A stretch of 64,000 bases of DNA, from assembly GCA_025266875.1 (NCBI GenBank), contig JALLLT010000081.1, forward strand, positions 26,072 through 90,071, in the 5' to 3' direction. The DNA is from Fennellomyces sp. T-0311 (taxonomy: Eukaryota > Mucoromycota > Mucoromycetes > Mucorales > Lichtheimiaceae). Within the stretch, counting starts at the first letter, position 1, and every line of letters begins with the position of its first letter. The notes beneath the pieces were generated by a model. The model was given only the letters and a program-made list of their open reading frames with translations. It searched no databases and was not told the DNA's origin. Position numbers and translations under genes: made by a program. Of this stretch, positions 44,062 to 54,069 are shown in pieces.

Positions 44062-44081
44062 TATATATATATATATATATA
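44062..44081. repeat. (AT)n microsatellite
   Basis: A perfect run of TA dinucleotides in A+T-rich spacer upstream of the Tc1-like gene. Confidence 0.9.
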
Positions 44082-44178
44082 CCTACGTGTATATTACAAT
44101 GGATTAAATAATGCAATCACATGTATTTCAAAGATTTCTTATCTTTATTTCTATAATAGATTATAGTAGTAATCGAGT

Positions 44179-44217
44179 AGGCTTATTACATACATTTTAT
44201 GTAAGTCTAATAAGCCT
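44179..44217. repeat. 10 bp inverted repeat (hairpin)
   Basis: AGGCTTATTA at 44179-44188 pairs with TAATAAGCCT at 44208-44217; the loop itself contains a partial second pair (TACAT / ATGTA). Isolated in spacer; possibly a small element's core. Confidence 0.75.
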
Positions 44218-44707
44218 TTGAACAGATAGAATACACCGTATGTACTAGAAATTATAATTGATCAGAAAAATGAGTATACGACATACATAGATAGGTTAAA
44301 TTCATACCAGTAAGGTTAATTAGAAGTACCTATCAAGATATTGTACAAGAAAGAGTATACTGAATACAGTTTACGTAAGGGGAATAAGCACTTGGATCGA
44401 TATAATTAATCGATCTAGTGGATAGATAGCTAGCATTGCTGGGAAAAATTACAACGTACAACACATATAAACAAGTAGAATTGGTATAAGTAACATGAAG
44501 TGATGCCATTTAAAGAAAAGAATCACCATAGTGAGCAGAGTGAATACAGTTTAAAGATAAATCAGAAAAAATGCGACAAAAACCCCGTTTCGAAAAAGTT
44601 GTTATTAATAGAACATGTTCAGGGAGACATTTTAGCCGCTTGAAATAAAAATTTTCGTGTTCCTGACGCGTAGCGCTTTCGTTTGACACCCATTTCACTT
44701 CTCAAAC

Positions 44708-46102
44708 ATGTCGACACTCGATTTAACTCGCTCTCAAGCACCAATTAAAAGGGATGAATGGATCTCCTTTATTCGAGTTTATCGATATATGAAGCAGCTA
44801 CAAGAAGCAGGTGTCTACCCCAAGAAGTTTGACTTCAGGAACCTGCTATGTGACGTCCTTGGAGTTGGAGACCAAACGGCTCGAACTATCATCAAGTATT
44901 CTAATGACGGGATTTTACTTGATGATTGCAAGAAATTAGGTCGGCCGGAAAAAGAGCTCGATGCTGATTATGTCAAGTCAATGCGCGATTTCGCCAACAC
45001 CAATTGCAAAAGTGGCCAGCCTCTCACTGCGAAACGTATGCGACAGCACCTTCTTGGCAGCGGTTACGATGTGCCTGGGCTTACCGTCATGAGAAAAGAT
45101 ATGAAGAAGGCTGGTTTACGTTATGGAAAAGGAGCCCGCCAAAACATTCTGCATGATAGTGAGGAAGTAGTGGCGTATCGGCAGAAGTATGTCGAGCGCC
45201 GCCTGGCCAACCTAAACGCTGATAGATTACCAATAAGGCCCGAGATTTTCCTGGATGAATCCTATTGCCATCTGGATCACCACGCCAAACAAACATGGTT
45301 TGTTCCAGACGAAGAACCAGTGAAGGAATCCGGACGCAAGCCAATGCTGGTGATCTTTGGTGCTATTGCCGTACAAAATGTGGCCAGGCATCTTGTTGCC
45401 GAGATTGTTGAAGAGAATTTGCTCATCTGGCCAGTGAATGGGACGTGGCATATCCAATCCGCTGGCACTAAGCGTGGTCGTCCTGCAACAAGAAACACTG
45501 CGGAGAAGTGGGCTGATCTCCCAGAATGTGTCAAAGTTGCAAAGATCACGCCAGATTACCATGATTACCACGGCAACTTCAACTCAAGCTTGTTCGAGAA
45601 GCTCTTTGAAAGACTTTGCGACAAGTTGAAGAAGAAGTATGGCCAATGTGATGTTCATATGGATGGTGCAAAATACCATTTCCGTAAGATCAACCCGCAG
45701 CCAACTTCACAGGCAAATGCTACCAAAATCCTGAAGTGGTATCGTGACAACCGGGTTTCATTGCCAGAACCAAATGCAAACAATCGCGTAACCAGAGCAA
45801 TGATGCTTCAGAAGCTCAAGAGTATACGCAATGAGTATCCGGCTAGTTATGCTGTTCATAACATTGCAAACAAGTACGGTCACAGGATTATGAAGACACC
45901 TCCGTACCATTGTGAACTTCAACCAATTGAGGGTCTCTGGGGGATTGCCAAGCAGCAAGTGGCTTATAGCCCGGACCTTGAGAACAACGAGGTACAGCTT
46001 GCGCATCGTCTATATGAGCTTTTCGCAAAAGTTGAGGAACGTAGCCTTCTTTCCCTTTGGCAAAAGACAGTGAAGATATGTGTAGAGTATAGCGAAGCAT
46101 AA
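44708..46102 (+). CDS. IS630/Tc1-mariner type DDE transposase, intact
   Basis: 464 codons from 'MSTLDLTRSQAPIKRDEWIS' with no interruption. The N-terminal half has an HTH ('CDVLGVGDQTARTIIKYSND') followed by the 'GRPEKELDADYVK' linker. Catalytic motifs: 'PEIFLDESYCHLDH' (Asp), 'CDVHMDGAKYHF' (Asp), 'PPYHCELQPIEGLWGIAK' (Glu). The 'TPPYHCEL.PIE' form is that of a widespread Tc1/mariner-related lineage. An internal 'GTKRGRPATRN' looks like an AT-hook. No intron is needed. It sits 154 bp from the left terminus of its element. Apparently functional. Confidence 0.92.
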   Translation: MSTLDLTRSQAPIKRDEWISFIRVYRYMKQLQEAGVYPKKFDFRNLLCDVLGVGDQTARTIIKYSNDGILLDDCKKLGRPEKELDADYVKSMRDFANTNCKSGQPLTAKRMRQHLLGSGYDVPGLTVMRKDMKKAGLRYGKGARQNILHDSEEVVAYRQKYVERRLANLNADRLPIRPEIFLDESYCHLDHHAKQTWFVPDEEPVKESGRKPMLVIFGAIAVQNVARHLVAEIVEENLLIWPVNGTWHIQSAGTKRGRPATRNTAEKWADLPECVKVAKITPDYHDYHGNFNSSLFEKLFERLCDKLKKKYGQCDVHMDGAKYHFRKINPQPTSQANATKILKWYRDNRVSLPEPNANNRVTRAMMLQKLKSIRNEYPASYAVHNIANKYGHRIMKTPPYHCELQPIEGLWGIAKQQVAYSPDLENNEVQLAHRLYELFAKVEERSLLSLWQKTVKICVEYSEA

Positions 46103-46166
46103 TTTTTAGGTTGGTTCTCCATCTCCGAAATTTTTCAAAAAAATGAAATTAATTTTTTTTACTTTA

Positions 46167-49100
46167 TGGTGCAACCTGTCTTAAATAGACAAAATTTGAA
46201 AAATGTAACAAAATTTTGATTTTAAGTACCGCTTCTATATATAGTAAAACTAGTCACTGCGGCTGGCTCTGCGGTGTGATGTGTACTGCTTCTTTGCCTT
46301 CCTCAAGAGCTCATCTGCCTCATGGCCATCGACATTTCCACCGGCATAGATATCTATATATGCCCATGCCTTTGATGCAAAGCGTCGAATCATTGGCAAT
46401 GGGACCGAATTTAAGATGTCCGGGAGGCGTTGCTCTAGTGAGCGGAAAGAATAATCACATTGCATTCGTGCTTCACGCTTCGCCTTGCCCCAGTAGCGTT
46501 CGATGAAGTTCGTTTCGCAATGGAACTTTGGATAAAGTTCGAACTTGTGACGCGAACTGACAACCAACTCCTGAAGCGCCGACTTTTGGGCTTTGAAGTC
46601 AGGTTCATTGGCCAAAATATGCCGGGCACAACAATGGTTGCTTGTCGCAGAGGCAGCGCCACAGCTTGCTCGAAGGCCGTTGCTCCACTTGCCTCTTTCC
46701 TTAAGGATCTATATATGTAATTGTGAGACTTACCTATGATGCATGTAATTATTATGTTGCTTCCTTACTGAGATCATTCCTTTAAAGTATCGTTGTTTAA
46801 AACGAGTCCCATCGCGGCGCCGTGTAAATTGTTTGTCTTCATAATAAAAGTCAAACAACTTGGCACGGCCGCTTTGCAAAGTGAACCCACGTTCTTTGAA
46901 CGGATACTTCAAGTTTTCGACCTCCTGATCCTTAAGAATCATTCGGCTGGGAAGCAGTGCATCAGGTGCATAGGCATTGTGGTTTGAACTTTGATCAAAG
47001 CAAAAGACACCTACACATATTCGCACTTTATAAGCCATATTGTATCAACTTAACACTCGACATACCAATGCAATTCGGATGCAGTGCTTCAAATATAGGC
47101 AATGCCTTATTTTTGAACTGCTCCAGCATATGCTCGCTCTTCCAATAGCCTTCCTGATTCTTTCCAGCTTTGAAGTACTCACGAGCTTCTACTGGGAGAT
47201 TGCGTTCCATGGCAAAGTCTGGATCAAGACGCATTGGGCCATGGCATTCGCAAAGGAAGTCACTGATCATAATTGATCCACCTAGACCTTTCTTGCGAAG
47301 CACCGTTTCGCCATCAAATAGCCATATATCCGCTTTGCAGTCATTCGAGTAGAATGTCGATTCATCATGCGTGACAAGAACATGACGCAGGCAACCTTCT
47401 GGAAGGACAGGTTCCTTTACATCACTCATGTCCTCACCGGAATACTGATTCATCAGCTCACGATATTCCATCATTCTTTTTGCCCATTCAACACGATAGG
47501 CAACAACATCGGGTCTTTCGTGACCATCATAGTAAATCTTGCACAACAAGAGCGTATTTTAGCTTCTCAGTGTATACACATATCTCATAACTATCTCGAA
47601 TAATTCACTTACATCTTTGGAGTATCTTTTGTATCTATACCCCCAAGCATGCAGATACTTCAGGATTGTATTCTCAGATACAGATCCTTCCACTCCAAGT
47701 GTTCGTGGAATGATGCGTGCTTCGAGTTCAGTTTTAAGCACAGCGGCAGATCGTTTGTGTGGCTTGACTGACTTAAAGTAAGTAATGCAAGCAGCTTTCA
47801 CATCTTCATCGCTCAAGAAGGACTTTCGTTTGGCATGCTTGCCTTGAGAGTGAGGCGGAAGGCGACCTCCAAGATCCATATAGGACTTCGCCCAATAGCC
47901 AATGGCACGACCACGGTAGGCAAATGCCTTGTTCCAAAGGGTCATAGCAACAGCCATACAAGCGTCACCCTTTTTTTTGCCATTCAGGCGATATTCAAAG
48001 TACTTGAACACGCTTAAAAGGCGAAGGGATTCGTAAGCGTTCAAGGCACCAACATCTGACTGGGAATTGCGAATCCGTTCAATTTGCTGAGACAATTGCG
48101 GCTTAAATTTGCGAATCAGTTCAAGCTCCCTTTCGTTTCTTGACGGTGGATGCGCGTCGGTGGCAATTTTTTCCAGTACAACAGTTTTCGAAGGCAAAGG
48201 TCTGCCATCAGTGTTGTCTGCGACCGTAAAAAAGCTCGTAATTGGAACGCAGCTTTTTGCGATTGCCTCATGCTGTTTCTTTTTTACAGCCATTCTCCAT
48301 TTCGCCTGGCGTGAATCCCCTAATAATAGCGTAAAAAAGGTTGCTTTCGTTAACACTGCTATTTGCCCTCACACACATTAATATCTCAATCACACCTGTG
48401 TGTGGCGCTCTTAGATGATCATCACCACCACTTTTCCAAGCAAGAATACTCGACCATGAAAAGGTCAAATCTTCTTCGTTGATACCGCAAAGAACCCAAT
48501 CGTCAACTTCTTTGTCAGATTCTTCTCCTTCAGATAGCGCACCAAGCTCATTAAGCAAGTTTTCTTGAACTTCTTCTTGAACTTCTTCGGTCAAAATAGC
48601 ATTGGGAGCAGCAGTAGCAATAGCAAGAGGGCCAATCTTATAACCCGACAATAGCAACAGCAACGATAATGTCTCAACATTAATGTGTCGAAGCATAAAC
48701 TAAGCAATTGATTCTAACCTGCCCTCTCGAAGCATATGTGCCATCTGAAAGGCGCTGCCTTTTACTTGCTGCAGCAGAACATCCTTTTTTCTTTGGCATG
48801 ATAGGTAATGAAGAAACAAAAAGCTTAGAAAAGACTAGAACAAAATATAAATAGGTTAACAGGCTATTGGTTCTGATCAAGGATTTTGTGTAACATAGCT
48901 GCTAATTTGTGTTACACAGATAACGGAGCTGTGTTTGAACTGTAACAATATCGGCCCTTTCCCTGCTTAAAACCTCACAAAGGTCCCAACTTTGAACTCT
49001 ATCTCCTCTTTCAGAACAACAACTATCAAAAATCTAATCCAAGATTCTTAAACTACATTGGGTATTCTATCATAATCTTGGATTGGTTTTTGGAAATATT

Positions 49101-49169
49101 TTGTTTTGGCAGACTAGATGCAATTTAAAAAATTGCAAAAATTTTGTCTATTTAAGACAGGTTGCACCA
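46167..49169 (-). mobile_element. 3.0 kb DDE element nested in the IS630-type element, TSD TA
   Basis: The terminal repeat TGGTGCAACCTGTCTTAAAT at 46167 is repeated inverted ending at 49169, with the match running through '..AGACAAAATTT' (about 31 bp, perfect as far as I can align). TA flanks both ends (46165-46166 and 49170-49171). Length is 3003 bp. Near-identical terminal repeats argue for recent insertion. Confidence 0.95.
46250..48799 (-). CDS. Fungal DDE transposase of the 'CETNFIE.YWG' type, six exons
   Basis: Start ATG 48799 ('MPKKKGCSAAASKRQRLS', basic). Inferred introns: about 48634-48718; one ending before 'DSRQAKWRMAVKK'; 47538-47612 (joins 'RYSKD' to 'IYYDGHERPD'); 47011-47065 ('NCIG' to 'VFCFDQSS'); and 46710-46768 ('KGMIS' to 'ILKERG'). 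All use GT-AG. The catalytic core reads 'HVLVTHDESTFYSND' (Asp), 'FCFDQSSNHNAYAPDAL' (Asp) and 'YPKFHCETNFIERYWGKAKR' (Glu). An HTH-like region precedes it ('VSENTILKYLHAWGYRYKRY'), and 'SNHCCARHILANEPDF' follows. The layout is that of a DDE protein family common in fungal genomes. About 660 residues; no lesion seen, so possibly active. Confidence 0.87.
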
Positions 49170-49337
49170 TATATATAGACAGCTATACTTTTTTGCATTT
49201 TTTAAAACAAGAACTAAAAATACAAAAATTTTACACAGTAAGCTATAATGTCCTTTTTTTTATTATTTGAAACGGATGTATATTGGTCCAGATATCGCAA
49301 TTTTTCATCTTGTCGCATTTTTTCCGATTTGTCGTTA

Positions 49338-50324
49338 TCCATGATATTAGACAGAGAAGAGCTGCGTGCTGACCGAAGCAAGATCGGTCAGATTATGTCA
49401 GCGAAGATTGCAGAGTACAGTGCGTTGTCAGATTAGGAGCTGCAGGCTTTGCAGGAAGATGCAGACCTTGTAAATCTGCAGCACAGTGTAAATGGCCCCA
49501 ACTATACCAATTCGTTGAGGGACATTTATACACAGCTGTACAAAAGTCTCGACTGCAACTTCAACATGTTGAAGCAAATGTGCGGTCTGGATGCAATCTG
49601 CTTCGTGGTTCTGAAGAAGCTTGGTGGCTACATGCCCGAGATCTTTCTCCATGGTTCAGGTGATTTGATGGATCATTCTAGATATATAAGAGCTTTTAAC
49701 TTACAATATATAGACCGAGCACTTCCTTTTTACGCCCTTATGGAAAAAGACGAAGTACTCATTACCGGTCGGGCCATGGTGGAAAGATTCAAGATGTATT
49801 GCTACGAACAGACGGAAAAAGAAGGTTGGAATCTATTTTCACTATATATGCTACGTAAACTCATAACGTTTCTCCAAAAGAAAAAGAAGCAGGAACTGCT
49901 GCCAACGTTCTGGTGTCCTCTGCTCCACTCCTCGCGCCTGTTTCTTCAGCAGCGTCTGCTCTGGTTTCTGTTCCTGTTTCCCAGGGCCAAAGAAGTTACA
50001 TGGCGAAAAAACGGGATCTTGAGAACAAGATTCTTGCGAGGTTGACTGGCCTGTACAGTAAGTGCTTTTAAGATGGACTAGACAATTACTTACTATGATA
50101 TAGGCGCGCTTGGTCAAAGCCAGGCACCTCGCAAGAAATTCCCTTGGAATCTTGTTCACCAAGGGAAGGTCAAGCTTGAAGGTTGGCCCGAAGGTGCTCC
50201 CAAAATGACTCCTTCGGCTTGGCCAGCACCTTTGGTAGAGTATGGTGACCTTCGCCAGAAGATTTTTGCGTTGCTTGAAAGCAATCAGATTGTGATTACT
50301 TCTTGTGAAGATTCACAAGAATAA
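49338..50324 (+). pseudogene. Truncated unrecognised gene downstream of the IS630-type element
   Basis: Reads 'DREELRADRSKIGQIMSAKI', TAG at 49435-49437, then 'ELQALQEDADLVNLQHSVNG' and 'CGLDAICFVVLKKLGGYMPE' to about 49830. A frame change follows to 'KKRDLENKILARLTGLYS'; a short intron (about 50058-50103, GT-AG) leads to 'GALGQSQAPRKKFPWNLVHQ' and 'WPEGAPKMTPSAWPAPLVEY', ending at TAA near 50322. The 'PW..L...(x)nWPEGVP' style is one I associate with ORFs that travel with fungal transposons, but I cannot name the family. The 5' end is missing at the TA where the IS630-type element inserted, so that event may have cut it. Confidence 0.5.
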
Positions 50325-51007
50325 GTAAGATATTTCATAAGATCTTTTATCTAGCTTTGCTAATCGATTGACAGAACAAGCAACATTTTTTGCAAATCAT
50401 TTTAGTATGCGTTTCTCAATCAAATTTGAAGTTACAGGATGCACATGCTTTCCGATGGTTAGCGAGTGCAAGTTATGATGGAGTATACGTGTTGGATTAC
50501 TTGATACCGCTGTTATACTATCTTACTGAACTCCTGGTATTAATTACATTAGCTCTCGATATATAAACGAACAGTCGTAATCAGGGCTAAGTATAAAGAA
50601 GGTAGTTATGTGAAAATCTGAACTGTTTCTTGGGATATGCTCTCGGGATATTATGCATATCATCTCAAAATATTTGTATACGATTATTTACACATGGACA
50701 CGGGTTTAACAACTATATGGGACGATCACTTCAGCTCTTTTTCGCCACAGCACCATATTTATTTTAGGAATATAAGAGTGTAGTACGCTAATGCAGTCTA
50801 TAAAAGTACATCATCCTGTACTTATATGGCATTGAATTAAAGTGTTTTATCATGTTCATCGACCTTCATTACAAAATACAACTGGTAATAAAAGGATGCG
50901 TACAAGTTGTTGCTGTTACGTACAGTGCGATACTGTGTGGCTACCTCATCAAGTAGACGTATCTTGTTTTTGTAAATGCGTAGTGCGCGCGTATTATCCA
51001 AGTTGGC
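50325..51007. other. Spacer with no supported gene
   Basis: A+T-rich sequence, no motif recognised. Confidence 0.5.
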
Positions 51008-51412
51008 CTCCAGAAGTGGTGCACCAAAAAAAAATTGCGGGCTATGAGCGTTCAGTATGTTGTCAAGGGGCCCTCCCACGGTAGATAGATACCAGCCGAT
51101 ATGTTGTACGATTTTTTTTCGTCGAGCTGAAAGAGGTTGTGTAAAAAGGTCAAAAACGGTCGAAAATCAACAAAATCGCCAGTGTATAGCCTTGCCTTTT
51201 GGCCATTTTTTGGTCAAAATAGACCCAAGATTTTTGGGTCATCGTTTCCTACTTTTAGGCACATGGATGTAGCGGACGATGAGGCGAGTATAACGATACC
51301 AATCTTACTTCATATACTAGTTATTATCATCCTCAAAAGCTCGCCTTTGTTCCTGTTTTTTTTATTTATCTAGAAAGCCGCGTCGGTGTGCTACGAGGGC
51401 TGCCATTTTCGG
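51008..51412 (+). repeat. ~405 bp repeat, copy 1 (inverted partner at 63144)
   Basis: Nearly identical to the reverse complement of 63144-63557. Landmarks: GGTGCACCAAAAAAAAATTG, 'GGGGCCCTCCCACGG', a run of T followed by CGTCGAGCTG, and the end 'TGCTACGAGGG(C/T)TGCCATTTTCGG'. Differences are a few substitutions and one short indel near the end. The homology stops sharply on both sides. No reading frame is convincing. It may be a short interspersed element or the long terminal inverted repeat of a 12.5 kb composite. Confidence 0.9.
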
Positions 51413-51866
51413 ATTCTTGTTGTCGAGCTCGACTTTGAATGAACCGGCAGCCCTTCCTGTTCACTGAACCCAATGATAACGTGCATCGCTATATATAGAA
51501 TGGAATGGTAATAGCATAGACAGCTCTGTGATGAAATAGTATCAAGGAAGTGGTTGATTTTCACCAAAGCCAATGCGTGATCAATAAAACGTTGGGTGTG
51601 GGTGTAGAAAATATACAAGCCCTGATGCGTGATCAATAAAAAGTTGGGTGAGGGGCAGGGGCACAACACTCCCCCCTTATTACCTAAATGGACCGCTTTG
51701 TGGCAAGTATTGCTTTTTTGTATAGCAAACCATATGAATAAAACTAATAAAAGACTTTGCTCCATTGTAGACACGCTCTCAACCATTGCGTCGAAATGAA
51801 CAGAAAGACAAGTAGGTCATGCGCATTCTACAATCTCTGTACTTTTTTTTCATTTCTTCGCTTCAA

Positions 51867-52094
51867 ATGATTAGAGGAAAGCAGCGAGCTGTCGATCCCA
51901 ACTCAGTAGAACGCGCAAGACTCAAGAAGTATGAGCAGGGAAGGCGTATGACGAAGGCCACAGCAGCAGTAAAGCAAGCAGAAATGACGCTGCTTGAGTC
52001 CGGAAACGAAGAGACATCGACCAAAGCAGAGAAACTGGTTTGGGAAGCGAAGTCTCTCTGGCCAAACGTACAACTTGGGCCAGGTATTCACTGA
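51867..52094 (+). CDS. Short hypothetical ORF (Lys/Glu-rich), possible exon
   Basis: From the internal Met: 'MIRGKQRAVDPNSVERARLK' then 'AEMTLLESGNEETSTKAEKL', ending 'LGPGIH'. The composition is protein-like and a second frame downstream ('YYDRIDPYALNIETTKCFSH') also looks coding. A splice at 'CCAG|GTATTC' could join them. No family is recognised; perhaps the remains of a transposon accessory ORF. Confidence 0.3.
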   Translation: MIRGKQRAVDPNSVERARLKKYEQGRRMTKATAAVKQAEMTLLESGNEETSTKAEKLVWEAKSLWPNVQLGPGIH

Positions 52095-52244
52095 ATTACT
52101 ACGATCGCATAGATCCTTATGCATTGAATATAGAAACAACGAAGTGCTTCTCTCATATCGCTCCCGGTATGCCAGTTATCGATCAGTTGCTAGTCGAGCA
52201 TATAGCTTATTTGTTTTATTTGCTTCATAGAATCTGATTTCGAT

Positions 52245-54069
52245 ACCTTTTCATTGGACCTTCTACGACGCATCGATGGTTCAAAGAACTCGATCTCTTT
52301 AGTATCTATTGCATTGTGGAAGATCGAGAAAAGCATTTAGGTAAAAAGATGGACATACAGTATTTATGCTCTAAAACTTCCAGTCAATACTTCAAGTTAA
52401 TGGCCCTGTTTAATATGTAATAGGTGTTTTCGAATGCATCTTTTGTATTGTCACGTGTAAACAAAAGAGTGACCTTTACCGGCATATACGTGATATACAC
52501 AAGATTCCTTTGCCCAAATTTAAGCGTGGCCGTAAAAACCTGCCTCTGGAACAAAAGCGGGAAAATGTAGGATACTCTTAGCATGACTTGACGCCGATGC
52601 TTATTTGAATGAAACAGGGATGCATCGCATCACAAAAATATAGAGAGAAAAAGAAGCTTCAAAAGTCTTTGTAAACAGCTATGTTTTGAAAGCAATTCTA
52701 AAAGGTAAGCAGATTACTTCATCATACATGTCTTGCTTAATAAACGTAATGTTCAAGTCATTATACTTGACTATCTCTCTTTGCTTTCACACTTGTTACG
52801 TAGTAAAAGTCAGTACGATGATTTGTTATTGAAGTCAACAGTTCACGATACCTTTGCTAAACAGAACTACCTTATAAGTGGAATATAAGAAGATGTGATA
52901 CAATAAACGTATTAGAGAAGCTGCTGCATTTATTTATTACAAACTTGGTTTATGGCGTTAAAAACGTTCCAGAGCATAGAGTTGATCGATTCACTATTGC
53001 GGTTAAGGAACAACATGCTTTTACATTAAGGAGATGTGATACTCAACAATTAAAAGAGGCAGGTAGGTGACGAGACTCAAGTAATGACTGATTTATTTCA
53101 TATGTTGAATCATCACTTTAAATAATAAAAGCTTATTCTCGAAGGGTTGGATCATTGACATGGTTGTAAGGCACATAAACCGCTGTGGTAACCAGGGTTA
53201 TGTGGGTTTCACTAAGATAGGCAAGATTATTACGGTGAACGCACGTCAAGACAGGGATGTGGCTGTAGATGGAAAATTAAAGTAATGTGTCAATAAGCAA
53301 ACAAGGGTAAATGATGCATAAGCCATAATCATGTTGTGGATACAACACATTGGCTTCCCTCATACCCACTGAAGGATTGCAATGCGGTGCTATTGAAGCC
53401 CCCAGAGAGCACTACGCCACCTGTCCATTGCTTCACGCAGAGTGCCAAGAACTGCTCTAAGCATTTGGACCAGTCCCTGACCAGCAACAGGTGCACAGGT
53501 CAATGACCATATCTTAAACAACATTCCGCGTTCAAATAATGGGCTGGCCCAAGGCACATGGAAGAAAGCATGGCTAGCATTCTTACAGGTCCTCCGAATA
53601 TCGATAAGCTGAGTCGCAAAGACGAGCAGTATGATGATGATGAACCGGCACCGGAAGAAGGTCTCCAAGGCAGATCATCCGTACCTACAAGAACCCCACT
53701 TAGTGTGGTTTCCCGATATCAACAAGTCTACCTCTCTGGCACTTGCCTACACTGCTTTTTTTCTCTTCTCTTCATTCTATACCTATCTGCAGCTTTTCAA
53801 TACAGGCCTGTTTTATTCCCAACAAGGGTTTTTCAGACATGGCATCTGATCTATGTTATTATGTCTATACATTTGTACTGCAAGGAAGCGTCCATATACC
53901 TATAGGAGCAGGTCAATAAGTTGTCAAACTAAACGTCATACCTTTTCAACTAAGCGAGTCTATGTACGAAATGTATTGCATAAAACAGTGAATTAACGCT
54001 TACATCGCTGAGACATCTCTATACAAATCTACATGGTTAGCATTATCTGTTAATACTAGCTTCAACTCC
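52245..54069. other. Spacer with no supported gene
   Basis: A+T-rich sequence. A weak coding-like patch at 53558-53760 ('MEESMASILTGPPNIDKLSR') lacks homologous features in the window. Short terminal-repeat-like words were sought and not found. Confidence 0.45.

Larger units (their letters stand above)
44554..49335 (+). mobile_element. IS630/mariner-type element with a nested 3 kb element
   Basis: The left terminus AAGATAAATCAGAAAAAATG (44554) is matched by the reverse complement of the right terminus (ACGACAAATCGGAAAAAATG, ending 49335), continuing to CGACAA. TA flanks both ends (44552-44553 and 49336-49337). After removing the nested element (46167-49169 plus one TA) it is about 1.78 kb with one gene. 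It is inserted next to, or within, the reading frame that resumes at 49338. Confidence 0.88.

Noticed and set aside
51008..51412. The 405 bp repeat as an LTR of a retrotransposon
   Set aside because: The two copies are inverted, not direct, and no reverse transcriptase lies between them.
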